A DNA stretch of 64,000 nt from Aureibaculum flavum (GTDB taxonomy: Bacteria; Bacteroidota; Bacteroidia; Flavobacteriales; Flavobacteriaceae). The notes below the pieces were generated by a model, which ran no database searches, had not been told where the DNA came from, and worked only from the letters and a program-made list of their open reading frames with translations. Position numbers and translations under genes: made by a program. Positions 1 through 8,337 of this stretch are shown here, in pieces (within the stretch, counting starts at the first letter, position 1; each line of letters opens with the position of its first letter). The stretch covers positions 558,001 to 622,000 of the forward strand of contig NZ_JAEHFJ010000002.1 in NCBI RefSeq assembly GCF_016406085.1. The letters run 5' to 3'.

Positions 1-576
1 TTTATGCTCTTTGCTATTTGGCAAAAACCTTCTTAAAACTTCTTTTAATTGAAAACTAGTTTTAATTGGTTCATTTTTTCGACTTTCTACAATCTCCTTT
101 GCCAATGCCTTTGAGTTTCTCAACTCACCATACATAAACAAAATTTCGCCCAATCTCTTTTCACTGTATTGATTGATAATCTTATAAGCAGATTTTTTAG
201 CTTTTTGATGCATTCGCATATCTAATTCAGCATCAAAACGAGTAGAAAACCCTCGTTCCGCAACATCAAACTGATGTGATGAAACACCTAAATCAGCTAA
301 AATTCCGTCCACCTTCTTAACACCATAAAACCTTAAAAATCGCGAAGCATATCTGAAATTCTCATGAATTAATACAAATCGGTCATCATCAACAGTATTC
401 AGCAATGCATCTTCATCTTGATCAAAAGCAAAAAGCTTACCTTCAGGACCCAACCTTCTCAAAATCTCTTTAGAATGACCACCTCCACCAAACGTAACAT
501 CTACATATATGCCATTAGGTTCTATTTCTAGACCATCGATGCTTTCAGTAAGCAATACAGGATTATGATAACTCAT
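1..576 (-). CDS. rsmH: 16S rRNA (cytosine(1402)-N(4))-methyltransferase RsmH, 3' part cut by window edge
   Basis: Reading leftwards from an ATG at 576-574 gives 192 open codons running off the left edge, so the C-terminal part is missing. The N-terminus reads MSYHNPVLLTESIDGL and is followed by a glycine-rich SAM-binding motif (DVTFGGGGHSKEIL), then FAFDQDEDA and ILADLGVSSHQFD. All are hallmarks of RsmH/MraW, which methylates N4 of C1402 in the 16S rRNA decoding centre in the cytoplasm. The start overlaps the end of mraZ by 14 bp, so the two are probably translationally coupled. mraZ followed by rsmH is the usual beginning of the division and cell wall (dcw) cluster. Identification is firm; only the truncation limits it. 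Confidence 0.96.
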   Translation of the reverse strand, partial: MSYHNPVLLTESIDGLEIEPNGIYVDVTFGGGGHSKEILRRLGPEGKLFAFDQDEDALLNTVDDDRFVLIHENFRYASRFLRFYGVKKVDGILADLGVSSHQFDVAERGFSTRFDAELDMRMHQKAKKSAYKIINQYSEKRLGEILFMYGELRNSKALAKEIVESRKNEPIKTSFQLKEVLRRFLPNSKEHK

Positions 577-1036
577 CTGGAATGTCATTTTCACCGCCCA
601 TCACATCTTCTGCCAATTGAGCAAAATCTCCCGTAGCATCATCAATTGCTTTCTCATAACTATCCTTATCCCAAATCTCAATAATATTCACAGCTGAAGA
701 CAGTACTACTTCATTAGAAATACTTGCAAAAGAATGCAAGTCCTTCGGTATTAATAACCGGCCAGAAGCATCTAAATCGACCATTTTTACACCAGCCGTA
801 AACCTTCTTATAAAATCATTGTTCTTTTTCACAAACCTATTCAGTTTGTTCACTTTTTGCATTAGCACATTCCATTCACTCATTGGGTAAATTTCAAGGC
901 AGGGTTGAAACACCGCTCGCTTAATAACAAAACCTTCATCTATAACAGAATTCAGTTGTTTTTTAAGCTGAGATGGCAACATTAACCGACCTTTTTTATC
1001 GGCCTTACATTCGTATGTCCCAATCAGGTTTACCAC
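563..1036 (-). CDS. mraZ: Transcriptional regulator MraZ
   Basis: MraZ is the DNA-binding regulator at the head of the dcw cluster. It has two SpoVT/AbrB-like (MraZ) domains, and both are visible: IGTYECKADKKGRLMLP near the N-terminus and VDLDASGRLLIPKDL in the second half. There is no in-frame ATG upstream of the conserved start. A TTG at 1045 would add three residues. I prefer GTG at 1036, giving MVNLIGTYECK and 157 residues, because this matches the usual flavobacterial N-terminus and leaves about 20 nt to a -7 element at 1056-1063. Direct repeats upstream suggest autoregulation. Its 3' end overlaps rsmH. Family identity is certain; the start is an inference. Confidence 0.95.
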   Translation of the reverse strand: MVNLIGTYECKADKKGRLMLPSQLKKQLNSVIDEGFVIKRAVFQPCLEIYPMSEWNVLMQKVNKLNRFVKKNNDFIRRFTAGVKMVDLDASGRLLIPKDLHSFASISNEVVLSSAVNIIEIWDKDSYEKAIDDATGDFAQLAEDVMGGENDIPDELS

Positions 1037-1038
1037 TT
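1029..1038 (-). promoter_or_regulatory. Possible fourth MraZ box overlapping the mraZ start codon
   Basis: Read on the minus strand this is AAGTGGTAAA, nearly identical to the three boxes at 1071-1100, and it contains the proposed GTG start codon (1036-1034). It lies about 41 bp, roughly four helical turns, from the nearest box of the array. This could be a genuine operator or chance sharing of GTGGTAAA. Lower confidence than the main array. Confidence 0.35.
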
Positions 1039-1055
1039 GATGCAATATTTAAGCA

Positions 1056-1063
1056 CAAATATA
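1056..1063 (-). promoter_or_regulatory. -7 element of the mraZ promoter
   Basis: On the minus strand this reads TATATTTG, a perfect match to the Bacteroidota -7 consensus TANNTTTG. No TTG lies at the expected -33 distance; that position is occupied by the direct repeats at 1071-1100. Transcription would begin near 1050, leaving a leader of roughly 14 nt before the GTG start. Confidence 0.55.
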
Positions 1064-1070
1064 CAGATTT

Positions 1071-1100
1071 TTACCACTTTTTACCATTTTTTACCACTTT
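1071..1100 (-). promoter_or_regulatory. Three tandem 10-bp repeats, probable MraZ operator
   Basis: On the plus strand the repeats are TTACCACTTT, TTACCATTTT and TTACCACTTT, end to end with no spacer. On the coding strand of mraZ this is TGGTA separated by five A/G bases, three times, a 10-bp period. Known MraZ operators are three direct TGGGN-type repeats spaced by 5 nt upstream of mraZ, so the arrangement matches and the core differs by one base. The array sits just upstream of the -7 element, where -33 contacts would be made. Confidence 0.75.
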
Positions 1101-1199
1101 GTTAATAACTTTATATCTTGAAATTTATTGCATTGATTGATAAGCATTTAAATTTTTTGTCAATTTTTTTGGCAATAAATGATAGATCATTTTAAAGAA

Positions 1200-1232
1200 T
1201 TGCAGTACTTTAATCCAAAATCATTATTTTTG
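1200..1232 (+). promoter_or_regulatory. Promoter of the alpha/beta hydrolase-engB-rluA operon
   Basis: TTG at 1200-1202 and TATTTTTG at 1225-1232 are separated by 22 bp and fit the Bacteroidota consensus TTG-N17-23-TANNTTTG. The -7 element ends 26 bp before the start codon at 1259. Confidence 0.55.
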
Positions 1233-1258
1233 TCAATAACGCAACAAACCAATTTTTA

Positions 1259-2023
1259 ATGGGATACGAATACAAGGAAGAAGGGAAATTTAATTACTTA
1301 GAAGCTGGAGAAGGAAGACCTATCATTATTTTACACGGATTGATGGGTAACCTAAGTAACTTCGATAAAGTTTTTGAATATTTTTCCAAAAAAGGGTATA
1401 AAATTTTAATGCCAGAATTACCTATTTATAAGCTTCCAATACTTAAGACTAATGTAAAAAATCTGGCAAAATTTATTAAATCATTTACCGAACATAAAAA
1501 ACTCGATAATTATATTTTATTAGGCAATTCACTAGGTGGCCATATTGCACTTTACTACACAAAGCAATATCCAGAAAAAGTTGACGGAATTGTGCTAACT
1601 GGAAGTTCTGGTTTATACGAAAACTCTATGGGTGAAAGCTACCCAAAAAGAGGTGATTATGAATACATAAGAAACAAAGCAGAAAGTGTTTTTTATGACC
1701 CAAAAGTGGCTACAAAAGAAATTGTTGATGAAGTATATGAAAGCATAAACGACAGAAACAAATTGATTAGAACATTGGCAATTGCCAAAAGTGCCATACG
1801 TCATAACATGGCAAAAGACCTGCCCAAGATGAAGTTACCGGCAGGATTAATTTGGGGTAAAAACGACGAGGTTACACCTCCTGAAGTTGCTAAAGAGTTT
1901 AATCAACTACTCCCTAATTCAACGCTATATTGGATTGATAAATGTGGACATGCCCCAATGATGGAGCACCCAGACAAGTTCAATGAGCATTTGGAAGCAT
2001 GGTTAAATCAAGAGAAGTTGTAA
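1259..2023 (+). CDS. Alpha/beta fold hydrolase
   Basis: A 254-residue soluble serine hydrolase of the alpha/beta fold. The oxyanion motif HGLMGN is at 26-31, and the nucleophile elbow GNSLGG has Ser91. Acid Asp203 lies in GKNDEVTPP and His231 in CGHAPMMEHP, so the Ser-Asp-His triad is complete. There is no signal peptide, so it is probably cytoplasmic. The substrate cannot be read from the sequence. It leads a plus-strand group with engB (69 bp downstream) and a pseudouridine synthase, and diverges from mraZ across a 222-bp promoter region. The family call is sure; any specific role, such as ester or C-C bond hydrolysis, is unknown. Confidence 0.9.
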   Translation: MGYEYKEEGKFNYLEAGEGRPIIILHGLMGNLSNFDKVFEYFSKKGYKILMPELPIYKLPILKTNVKNLAKFIKSFTEHKKLDNYILLGNSLGGHIALYYTKQYPEKVDGIVLTGSSGLYENSMGESYPKRGDYEYIRNKAESVFYDPKVATKEIVDEVYESINDRNKLIRTLAIAKSAIRHNMAKDLPKMKLPAGLIWGKNDEVTPPEVAKEFNQLLPNSTLYWIDKCGHAPMMEHPDKFNEHLEAWLNQEKL

Positions 2024-2092
2024 GACATACATCCGCTTCACTCATTAAATAAAGATACTTCCTGATAGTACTTATAAATTGATTTTTGAAAT

Positions 2093-2707
2093 ATGAAAAT
2101 TAAAACCGCTGAATTTGTTATTAGCAATACAGACATAAAAAGATGTCCTACAGATCAAATTCCAGAGTATGCTTTTATCGGAAGATCTAACGTAGGAAAA
2201 TCTTCATTGATTAACATGTTAGTCAATCAAAACAAATTGGCTAAAACCTCAGGAAGACCTGGAAAAACCCAACTAATCAATCATTTTAAAATTAATGACG
2301 AATGGTTTTTAGTAGATTTACCTGGTTATGGCTATGCCCAAGTTTCCAAAAGTAAACGTAAAGTTTTTCAAGAGTTTATAACTGAATATTTCCTGAAAAG
2401 AGAACAACTCGTTTGTACTTTTCTTTTAGTTGACAGCAGACACGAACCGCAAAAAGTAGATCTAGAATTTATGCGATTTTTAGGAGAGCATGAAATTCCG
2501 TTTATGCTTGTCTTTACTAAATCAGACAAACTAAAACCGGGTGCGATTCACAAAAATTTAAAAATATTTGAAAAAAAAATGTTAGAAGCTGGTTGGGGAG
2601 CTATCCCTAGAGCTTTTGTAACCTCCGCAACAGGAAAAGACGGGAAAGACGAACTGCTAGAGTATATCGGCGAATTAAATACTATGATCGCATCACAAGA
2701 GGAGTAA
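2093..2707 (+). CDS. engB: Ribosome biogenesis GTPase EngB (YsxC/YihA)
   Basis: A 204-residue TRAFAC-class GTPase needed for late assembly of the large ribosomal subunit. The G1 P-loop is GRSNVGKSS at 30-38. The G2-region TSGRPGKTQ follows, G3 is DLPGYGYA at 75-82, G4 is TKSD at 142-145, and a G5-like TSA lies near residue 177. Length and motif order match the YihA family. It lies between the hydrolase and the rluA-family gene on the same strand, and the 29-bp gap to the latter suggests cotranscription. Confidence 0.97.
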   Translation: MKIKTAEFVISNTDIKRCPTDQIPEYAFIGRSNVGKSSLINMLVNQNKLAKTSGRPGKTQLINHFKINDEWFLVDLPGYGYAQVSKSKRKVFQEFITEYFLKREQLVCTFLLVDSRHEPQKVDLEFMRFLGEHEIPFMLVFTKSDKLKPGAIHKNLKIFEKKMLEAGWGAIPRAFVTSATGKDGKDELLEYIGELNTMIASQEE

Positions 2708-2736
2708 AATAATGGCAGTCAACTAATTTTTATAAA

Positions 2737-3423
2737 GTGAAATCCACCAAAGACAATTTACAAGTTTTACACGAAGATAATCATATTATTATCGTGAATA
2801 AACGTGTTGGGGATATTATTCAAGGAGATAAGACTGGCGATACACCCCTGAGTGAAATTGTAAAGCAATACATTGCAATTAAATATCAAAAAAAGGGAAA
2901 TGTTTTTCTAGGCGTAGTGCATCGTTTAGACAGACCAACAAGTGGAATTGTTATTTTTGCACGAACTTCAAAAGCCTTAGAACGTCTTAATAAAATGCTT
3001 CGTGATAAGGAAATTAAGAAAACCTATTGGGCCATTGTAAAAAACAAGCCTGAAAAGGAAAAGGACACCTTGATACACTACTTGAAAAAAAATCCTAAAA
3101 ACAATAAATCAACCACCTTTCCTAAACCGACACCGGAGGCTAAAAAAGCAATCCTTCATTATCAACTTATCAAAACGTTAGATAATTATTTCTTGTTAAA
3201 AGTAGATTTAGAAACCGGACGTCACCATCAAATTAGAGCACAATTAGCGGCAATTAAAAGCCCTATTAAAGGTGATTTAAAGTATGGTGCAAAAAGAAGC
3301 AACCCAGACGGTGGAATCAGTTTACATGCCAAAGCGATAGCATTTAGACACCCCGTAAGTAAGGAGTTGATTTCTATAATCAGTGAGACTCCCAATGAAC
3401 CTGTATGGAACAGCTGTAGCTAA
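2737..3423 (+). CDS. RluA-family pseudouridine synthase
   Basis: This 228-residue enzyme isomerises uridine to pseudouridine in RNA. The catalytic motif VHRLDRPTSG contains the essential Asp65, followed by further RluA-type motifs (TGRHHQIRAQLA, KYGAKR). There is no S4 domain and the protein is short, so it belongs to the single-domain RluA subgroup; whether the target is 23S rRNA or tRNA cannot be decided here. Translation starts at GTG (2737). The downstream motif spacing and N-terminus MKSTKDNLQVLHEDNHIII fit this start. It converges with the next gene, leaving only 5 bp between their ends. Confidence 0.93.
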   Translation: MKSTKDNLQVLHEDNHIIIVNKRVGDIIQGDKTGDTPLSEIVKQYIAIKYQKKGNVFLGVVHRLDRPTSGIVIFARTSKALERLNKMLRDKEIKKTYWAIVKNKPEKEKDTLIHYLKKNPKNNKSTTFPKPTPEAKKAILHYQLIKTLDNYFLLKVDLETGRHHQIRAQLAAIKSPIKGDLKYGAKRSNPDGGISLHAKAIAFRHPVSKELISIISETPNEPVWNSCS

Positions 3424-3428
3424 TTATG

Positions 3429-4976
3429 CTACCTCTTTGCTAATCTAAATTTTGCTTGTATAATTTCGTCAATGGGCTTATTTTCTATTTTACTCTCTAA
3501 CCATGACACAATATCTAGATACAAAAATGCTCTTCGTTCATAAGGGTCATCTTCGTACTGTTTCAATGTTGTATGTAACTTTATAAATTCTTTTTTGAAT
3601 TCATGCGGATACACATCGCCAATAGTTCTTAAAAATTTTATCATTTCTTTTTGTACCTCATTGAGTTCATTCATCTTCAGCAAAAACTTGTAAGTGCTCT
3701 TCAATTGCACTTCTAAATGATAATCTAAACCAACCTCATAATGTGCAAACAAACTTAGTACCCTTGAAAAACAGAGCAAATCTTCACGCATTTCTAAGGT
3801 TTTGTTATGGATGATTTTATCTAAATATTCTATACATTTCCTACAGTTTCCAGCACCAAAATACAAACTCGCAATTTTGTAATAAAACACCATGACATGA
3901 TGACTATCAATTCTATCCTTATAAAGTTTTATTCCTTTTAAGATTTCATCAACTAAAGGCAACCCTTCTTTAAAGGTACCTTCCAAAAAGTGTAAATTTA
4001 GTTTATTGCTATACAGATACATAAAACTCAACACATTTACATTATCCTCGTTTGGCAACAACTCCTTATCTGCAATTATAATCTCAAACTTAGCTAACGC
4101 TTTTTTAAATTTAGAATCGTATTGGGTATAAAAAAGTGATTCCAATAAATAATGATATCCTTTTAAAAAGAATACAGGATTTAAACGAATCATACTCTCA
4201 TTTTTCATAAATAAATCAACCCATTTGGTGGCATATTTATAAGAATTTAAAAAATCTTGGATTAAAAAACTATACCATAAATGCGATTTATATAACCATA
4301 ATTTTTCTCTAAACCCCAAATCAGAAAGTTTAAAATTTGGCATTCTCGCATTAAAATAATCTGTAATTTCTTGATATTCTGCATTGTTTTTAGCATAACC
4401 AGACTTTAATAAAATACCATACAGTTGTAAGGATAAATTTGACAATTTACTGGTTATAGTATTTTGAATACTCAGCATCTTTGCCTGTTCAGTAAGCTCA
4501 TCAGCACGATTACTTAGACTTCGTGTAATATATTGCGATTCAATTACTTTTTCAAGCTCTACAATTTCATAGGCCAATATTTTCTCTTCATTATCTATAG
4601 CTGTATTTTTGGCTTTATCTAACAACTTTAAGCTCTGTTTATATAGCCCTTTATGATAGAGTATGGTAGCAAAATCAAGCTGCTCTCTTATCTGAGCTCT
4701 AGTATTTTGATGAAGTGGATTTAAACGAAGACTAATTAAAATTTGCTTGTATAGGTGGGCCTTTAAATTAGAGAGTTGAGCCTTTTTTACGATATCGCTT
4801 TTTAGAATAGACTTCTCATCATATTTGTTTAATTTGTCCAATAAATTAAACAAAGCCAAAAACTTAGAATCAGTATTACCACCAAGTCTACCTACATAAA
4901 GCTTAAATTGTCTTTTTTCTGATTTTGATAGTGATTTTACTAAAACAAATAAATTATCTTTTTGCTGGCTAGTCAT
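3429..4976 (-). CDS. Conserved helical protein of unknown function
   Basis: I do not recognise this 515-residue protein. It has no signal peptide and no membrane segment. Its composition (many Leu, Lys, Tyr and Phe in amphipathic stretches) suggests an all-helical, TPR-like solenoid. Examples are LYKQSLKLLDKAKNTAI near residues 130-150 and IASLYFGAGNCRKCIEYLDKI near 370. The N-terminus contains the motif SLSKSEKRQFKLYVG. It is transcribed divergently from leuA with about 150 bp between them, but nothing links it to leucine synthesis. It ends 5 bp from the convergent pseudouridine synthase gene. Confidence 0.75.
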   Translation of the reverse strand: MTSQQKDNLFVLVKSLSKSEKRQFKLYVGRLGGNTDSKFLALFNLLDKLNKYDEKSILKSDIVKKAQLSNLKAHLYKQILISLRLNPLHQNTRAQIREQLDFATILYHKGLYKQSLKLLDKAKNTAIDNEEKILAYEIVELEKVIESQYITRSLSNRADELTEQAKMLSIQNTITSKLSNLSLQLYGILLKSGYAKNNAEYQEITDYFNARMPNFKLSDLGFREKLWLYKSHLWYSFLIQDFLNSYKYATKWVDLFMKNESMIRLNPVFFLKGYHYLLESLFYTQYDSKFKKALAKFEIIIADKELLPNEDNVNVLSFMYLYSNKLNLHFLEGTFKEGLPLVDEILKGIKLYKDRIDSHHVMVFYYKIASLYFGAGNCRKCIEYLDKIIHNKTLEMREDLLCFSRVLSLFAHYEVGLDYHLEVQLKSTYKFLLKMNELNEVQKEMIKFLRTIGDVYPHEFKKEFIKLHTTLKQYEDDPYERRAFLYLDIVSWLESKIENKPIDEIIQAKFRLAKR

Positions 4977-5031
4977 TGTAACAAATAAAGTGATATACTT
5001 CTTATTATCAGTATTTTAAATACCTCATGCT

Positions 5032-5064
5032 TTGGTTAAGCATTGTAAAAATACATTATATTTC
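5032..5064 (+). promoter_or_regulatory. Candidate leuA promoter
   Basis: TTG at 5032-5034 and TATATTTC at 5057-5064 are separated by 22 bp. The -7 element has one mismatch to TANNTTTG. It lies 61 bp before the leuA start codon, leaving a leader of about 55 nt. No leader peptide rich in branched-chain codons is visible. Confidence 0.35.
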
Positions 5065-5125
5065 GCTTTAAAAAGCACAGCAAAATATAAATTCGTTAAA
5101 TAATAAAGAAATATATCATTAAAAA

Positions 5126-6298
5126 ATGAGCAAAGATAAAGTCCAAATATTCGACACCACACTAAGAGACGGAGAGCAAGTTCCTGGATGTAAGCTAAAT
5201 ACAGAACAGAAGTTAGTTATTGCAGAACGTTTAGACGAGTTAGGTGTTGATATTATCGAAGCAGGCTTCCCCGTTTCTAGTCCAGGTGATTTTAAATCGG
5301 TTGAAGAAATTTCAAAATTAATAAAGAATGCTACCGTTTGCGGATTAACAAGGTCTGTAAAAAAAGATATTGAAGTTGCTGCTGAAGCATTAAAATATGC
5401 TAAAAAACCAAGAATTCATACCGGTATTGGAACATCAGATTCTCATATTCTACATAAATTTAATTCAACTAGAGAAAAAATTATAGAACGTGCTGTTGAT
5501 TCCGTAAAATATGCAAAATCATTTGTAGAAGATGTTGAATTTTATGCTGAAGATGCAGGAAGAACGGATAACGATTATTTAGCACAAGTTTGTGAAGCGG
5601 TAATCAAAGCTGGAGCTACGGTATTAAACATTCCAGATACTACAGGGTATTGTTTACCTGAAGAATATGGTGCAAAAATGAAATACCTAAAAGAAAATGT
5701 AAAAGGTATAGATAAAGTTATCTTGTCTTGTCATTGTCACAACGATTTAGGTTTGGCAACTGCCAACTCTATAGCTGGTGTAGTAAACGGAGCTAGACAA
5801 ATAGAATGTACCATTAATGGTATTGGAGAAAGAGCTGGTAATACCGCTTTGGAAGAGGTTGTAATGATCTTAAAACAACATCCATACTTGAACTTAGATA
5901 CGAATATAAATACGCAATTATTATATGACACCAGTCAAATGGTAATTGATAATATGGGTATTTATGTACAACCTAACAAAGCAATTGTTGGTGCAAACGC
6001 TTTTGCTCATAGCTCAGGAATTCATCAAGATGGGATGATAAAAAATAAAAAAACGTACGAAATTATAGATCCAAACGAAGTAGGGGTAACTGACTCAGCT
6101 ATTATATTAACTGCGAGAAGTGGAAGAGCGGCATTGGCATATAGAGCTAAAAAAGTAGGTTATGACCTAACTAAAATACAATTGGATGAAGTGTATCCCA
6201 TATTTTTAAATTTTGCGGACAAAAAGAAAGAAATTGTTGATATGGATATTCACTTAATAATTAAGAATAGTAGTGTAGATTGCTCTATAGTTGCTTAA
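5126..6298 (+). CDS. leuA: 2-isopropylmalate synthase, short form without regulatory domain
   Basis: This enzyme condenses 2-oxoisovalerate with acetyl-CoA, the first step of leucine synthesis. The HMGL-like catalytic barrel carries [14 protein letters not shown] at 8-21 and the metal-binding CHCHNDLG motif near 200-207. It also has NGIGERAGN and the post-barrel [11 protein letters not shown] motif with catalytic His. At 390 residues it stops where longer LeuA proteins (about 520 residues) continue into the leucine-binding LeuA dimer domain. Feedback control, if any, must therefore work differently. leuB follows 59 bp downstream; leuC and leuD are not adjacent. Citramalate or homocitrate synthase are less likely given the leuB neighbour. 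Confidence 0.92.
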   Translation: MSKDKVQIFDTTLRDGEQVPGCKLNTEQKLVIAERLDELGVDIIEAGFPVSSPGDFKSVEEISKLIKNATVCGLTRSVKKDIEVAAEALKYAKKPRIHTGIGTSDSHILHKFNSTREKIIERAVDSVKYAKSFVEDVEFYAEDAGRTDNDYLAQVCEAVIKAGATVLNIPDTTGYCLPEEYGAKMKYLKENVKGIDKVILSCHCHNDLGLATANSIAGVVNGARQIECTINGIGERAGNTALEEVVMILKQHPYLNLDTNINTQLLYDTSQMVIDNMGIYVQPNKAIVGANAFAHSSGIHQDGMIKNKKTYEIIDPNEVGVTDSAIILTARSGRAALAYRAKKVGYDLTKIQLDEVYPIFLNFADKKKEIVDMDIHLIIKNSSVDCSIVA

Positions 6299-6357
6299 TT
6301 AAATAATGAAGAATAGAAAAAAAACAGTAAATAAGAATAAATAATAGAACATAAAAT

Positions 6358-7473
6358 ATGAAATTAAATATAGCAGTTTTACCAGGAGATGGTATCGGAC
6401 CAGAAGTCACAAAACAGGCTAAAAAAGTATTAGAAGCGGTTGCTCATCAATTCAATCATACTTTTATTTTTAAAGAAGCCTTAGTAGGTGCGGTAGCAAT
6501 TGATAAAACAGGAGAACCATTTCCTCAAGAAACAATGGATTTATGTTTAAATACTGATGCGGTACTTTTCGGTGCTATTGGCGACCCTAAATACGACAAC
6601 GATCCTTCTGCAAAAGTAAGACCTGAACAAGGTTTATTAAAAATGCGAAAAGATTTAGGTTTATTTACTAATATTAGACCTGTAAAAGCTTTTGAACAAT
6701 TATTAGATAAATCTCCACTAAAAAAAGAAATCATTAAAGGAGCTGACCTCACAATTTACCGCGAACTTACTGGTGGAATCTATTTTGGTGAGAAAAAAAT
6801 AAGTGAAGATGGTAAAACAGCTTCTGATTTAGGAGAATATAGTGCCTACGAAATTGAACGTATTGCTCACGCCGCTTTTAAAGCAGCTCAAGTGAGAAGA
6901 AAAAAATTAACCTTGGTTGATAAAGCCAATGTATTAGAATCTTCTCGATTATGGAGAAAAGTAGTTACTGAAATTGCTAAAGAATATAAAGATGTAGAAT
7001 TGCACTATCTTTTTGTAGACAATGCTGCAATGCAAATGATTTTAAACCCTACACAATTTGATGTTATTTTAACTGACAATTTATTTGGAGATATTATCTC
7101 TGACGAAGCTAGTGTTATAGGTGGTTCAATCGGTTTATTGGCTTCAGCTTCAGTAGGAGAAAAACATGCTGTTTTTGAACCTATTCACGGATCATATCCT
7201 CAAGCAACAGGAAAAGGAATAGCGAACCCAATTGCTTCTATTTTATCTGCAGCCATGTTATTAGAACACTTTGATCTGCATGAAGAAGCTGCGGTAATTC
7301 ACAAAGCGGTAAACAAATCTTTAGAATTAAAAATATCGACACCTGATATTTTACCAGATTCAAAAATCACAACTTCTAAAGTGGGCGATTTTATTGCTGA
7401 CTATATTCATTATCCAGAAGATACAAATATGAATTATCATAATATTCACATCGGACAATCTACAATAATTTAA
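6358..7473 (+). CDS. leuB: 3-isopropylmalate dehydrogenase
   Basis: This 371-residue cytoplasmic enzyme oxidises and decarboxylates 3-isopropylmalate with NAD+. Motifs are LPGDGIGPEV at the N-terminus, the substrate-binding region RPEQGLLKMRKDLGLFTNIRP, and RELTGGIYFGE. The metal site is DNLFGDIISDEAS, followed by the NAD-binding PIHGSYPQATGKGIANP. It follows leuA in the same operon, and a strong hairpin terminator 23 bp downstream closes the unit. Isocitrate or tartrate dehydrogenase are ruled out by the loop sequence and neighbour. Confidence 0.96.
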   Translation: MKLNIAVLPGDGIGPEVTKQAKKVLEAVAHQFNHTFIFKEALVGAVAIDKTGEPFPQETMDLCLNTDAVLFGAIGDPKYDNDPSAKVRPEQGLLKMRKDLGLFTNIRPVKAFEQLLDKSPLKKEIIKGADLTIYRELTGGIYFGEKKISEDGKTASDLGEYSAYEIERIAHAAFKAAQVRRKKLTLVDKANVLESSRLWRKVVTEIAKEYKDVELHYLFVDNAAMQMILNPTQFDVILTDNLFGDIISDEASVIGGSIGLLASASVGEKHAVFEPIHGSYPQATGKGIANPIASILSAAMLLEHFDLHEEAAVIHKAVNKSLELKISTPDILPDSKITTSKVGDFIADYIHYPEDTNMNYHNIHIGQSTII

Positions 7474-7496
7474 ATTTTAAAATTGATTGATTAAAG

Positions 7497-7524
7497 AAAC
7501 CGAAGCCTTGACTTCGGTTTTTTT
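7497..7524 (+). terminator. Intrinsic terminator of leuAB
   Basis: The inverted repeat AAACCGAAG / CTTCGGTTT (7497-7505 and 7512-7520), with loop CCTTGA, is followed by a T run to 7524. It lies just after the leuB stop codon. The A-rich left flank could also end the converging gene at 7544. Confidence 0.85.
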
Positions 7525-7543
7525 GTGCTTATTATTTATTTTC

Positions 7544-8101
7544 TTAGAAATGAAAAGCAAATCCAATATTTAAAGATAATGGATTATAGTCGCCATCACC
7601 AGCATCTTCATTCATTCCATAATCATATCTTAAACTTGGCTCAACACTTAAACGTTCTCCTAAAAACCATGCATAACCTGCCTGAGCTCCAACATACATG
7701 GGTGAAAAATCTTCAGTAGAAGCACCATTTAAATCTATACCTACTGGAATTTTCCCAATAATATAGTATTTTGGACCAACTTTATAAGAAAAAATTCCTT
7801 TATCATAGTAACTAGCATCACCATAACCTACCCCTGCCTTTACTGCTAAATTATCTACTACAAAGTAACCACCTTCTAAACCGACATTCCAAAAATTATC
7901 ACCATCTATTGAGATAAAGCTAAAACCTGTATTAGATGCTCGTATTAATGAATTTGCAGAAACTCCTGAAGTGCTTGTACCCACTTGAACGAGCCATTTT
8001 CCTTGCGAAGTTTGGCTTAAACTATTACTTAGGTCTTTATCCTGAGCGTTTACATTAAAACTAAATAATGCAACAGCCGCAATTACTACTAATTTTTTCA
8101 T
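7544..8101 (-). CDS. Outer-membrane beta-barrel protein (porin-like family)
   Basis: This 185-residue protein has a clear signal peptide (MKKLVVIAAVALFSFNVNAQ, cleaved after residue 19 or 20). Alternating hydrophobic and polar strands rich in Gly, Tyr and Phe follow. It ends SLNIGFAFHF, with the terminal aromatic typical of outer-membrane barrels. It probably forms an eight-stranded barrel of the OmpA/OmpW-like type. Pore, adhesion or stress functions cannot be told apart. It is monocistronic, convergent with leuB and divergent from the ABC permease operon. Confidence 0.82.
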   Translation of the reverse strand: MKKLVVIAAVALFSFNVNAQDKDLSNSLSQTSQGKWLVQVGTSTSGVSANSLIRASNTGFSFISIDGDNFWNVGLEGGYFVVDNLAVKAGVGYGDASYYDKGIFSYKVGPKYYIIGKIPVGIDLNGASTEDFSPMYVGAQAGYAWFLGERLSVEPSLRYDYGMNEDAGDGDYNPLSLNIGFAFHF

Positions 8102-8285
8102 GATTAATTTGTTTTGATTATTATTACTATTTGTGTTGAATTTCTCGCTTTAATGGTTCAGTTTTAAAAAAGGTTAACATTGGACAGTTAAAAACTTGCA
8201 CTGATACTTTTATTTAGAAAAAAATATTAAATATTAATTTATTTTCACATTTCATGTAACAAACCATTGACCATATGCGTCTATT

Positions 8286-8306
8286 ATAAAAGCAAGAGGC
8301 TTTTAT
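8286..8306. promoter_or_regulatory. Perfect 8-bp inverted repeat upstream of the permease operon
   Basis: ATAAAAGC and GCTTTTAT are separated by five bases (AAGAG), ending 31 bp before the permease start codon at 8338. There is no T run after it, so it is unlikely to be a terminator. A dimeric repressor site or a leader hairpin is possible. No TANNTTTG element was seen nearby. Confidence 0.3.
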
Positions 8307-8337
8307 ACATATTTCATTTAAAACAAAAATCCATTTA

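Noticed and set aside
7525-7719. Short plus-strand frame over the leuB terminator and the outer-membrane protein gene
   Set aside because: It starts in a terminator T run and covers the C-terminal coding part of a convincing beta-barrel gene.
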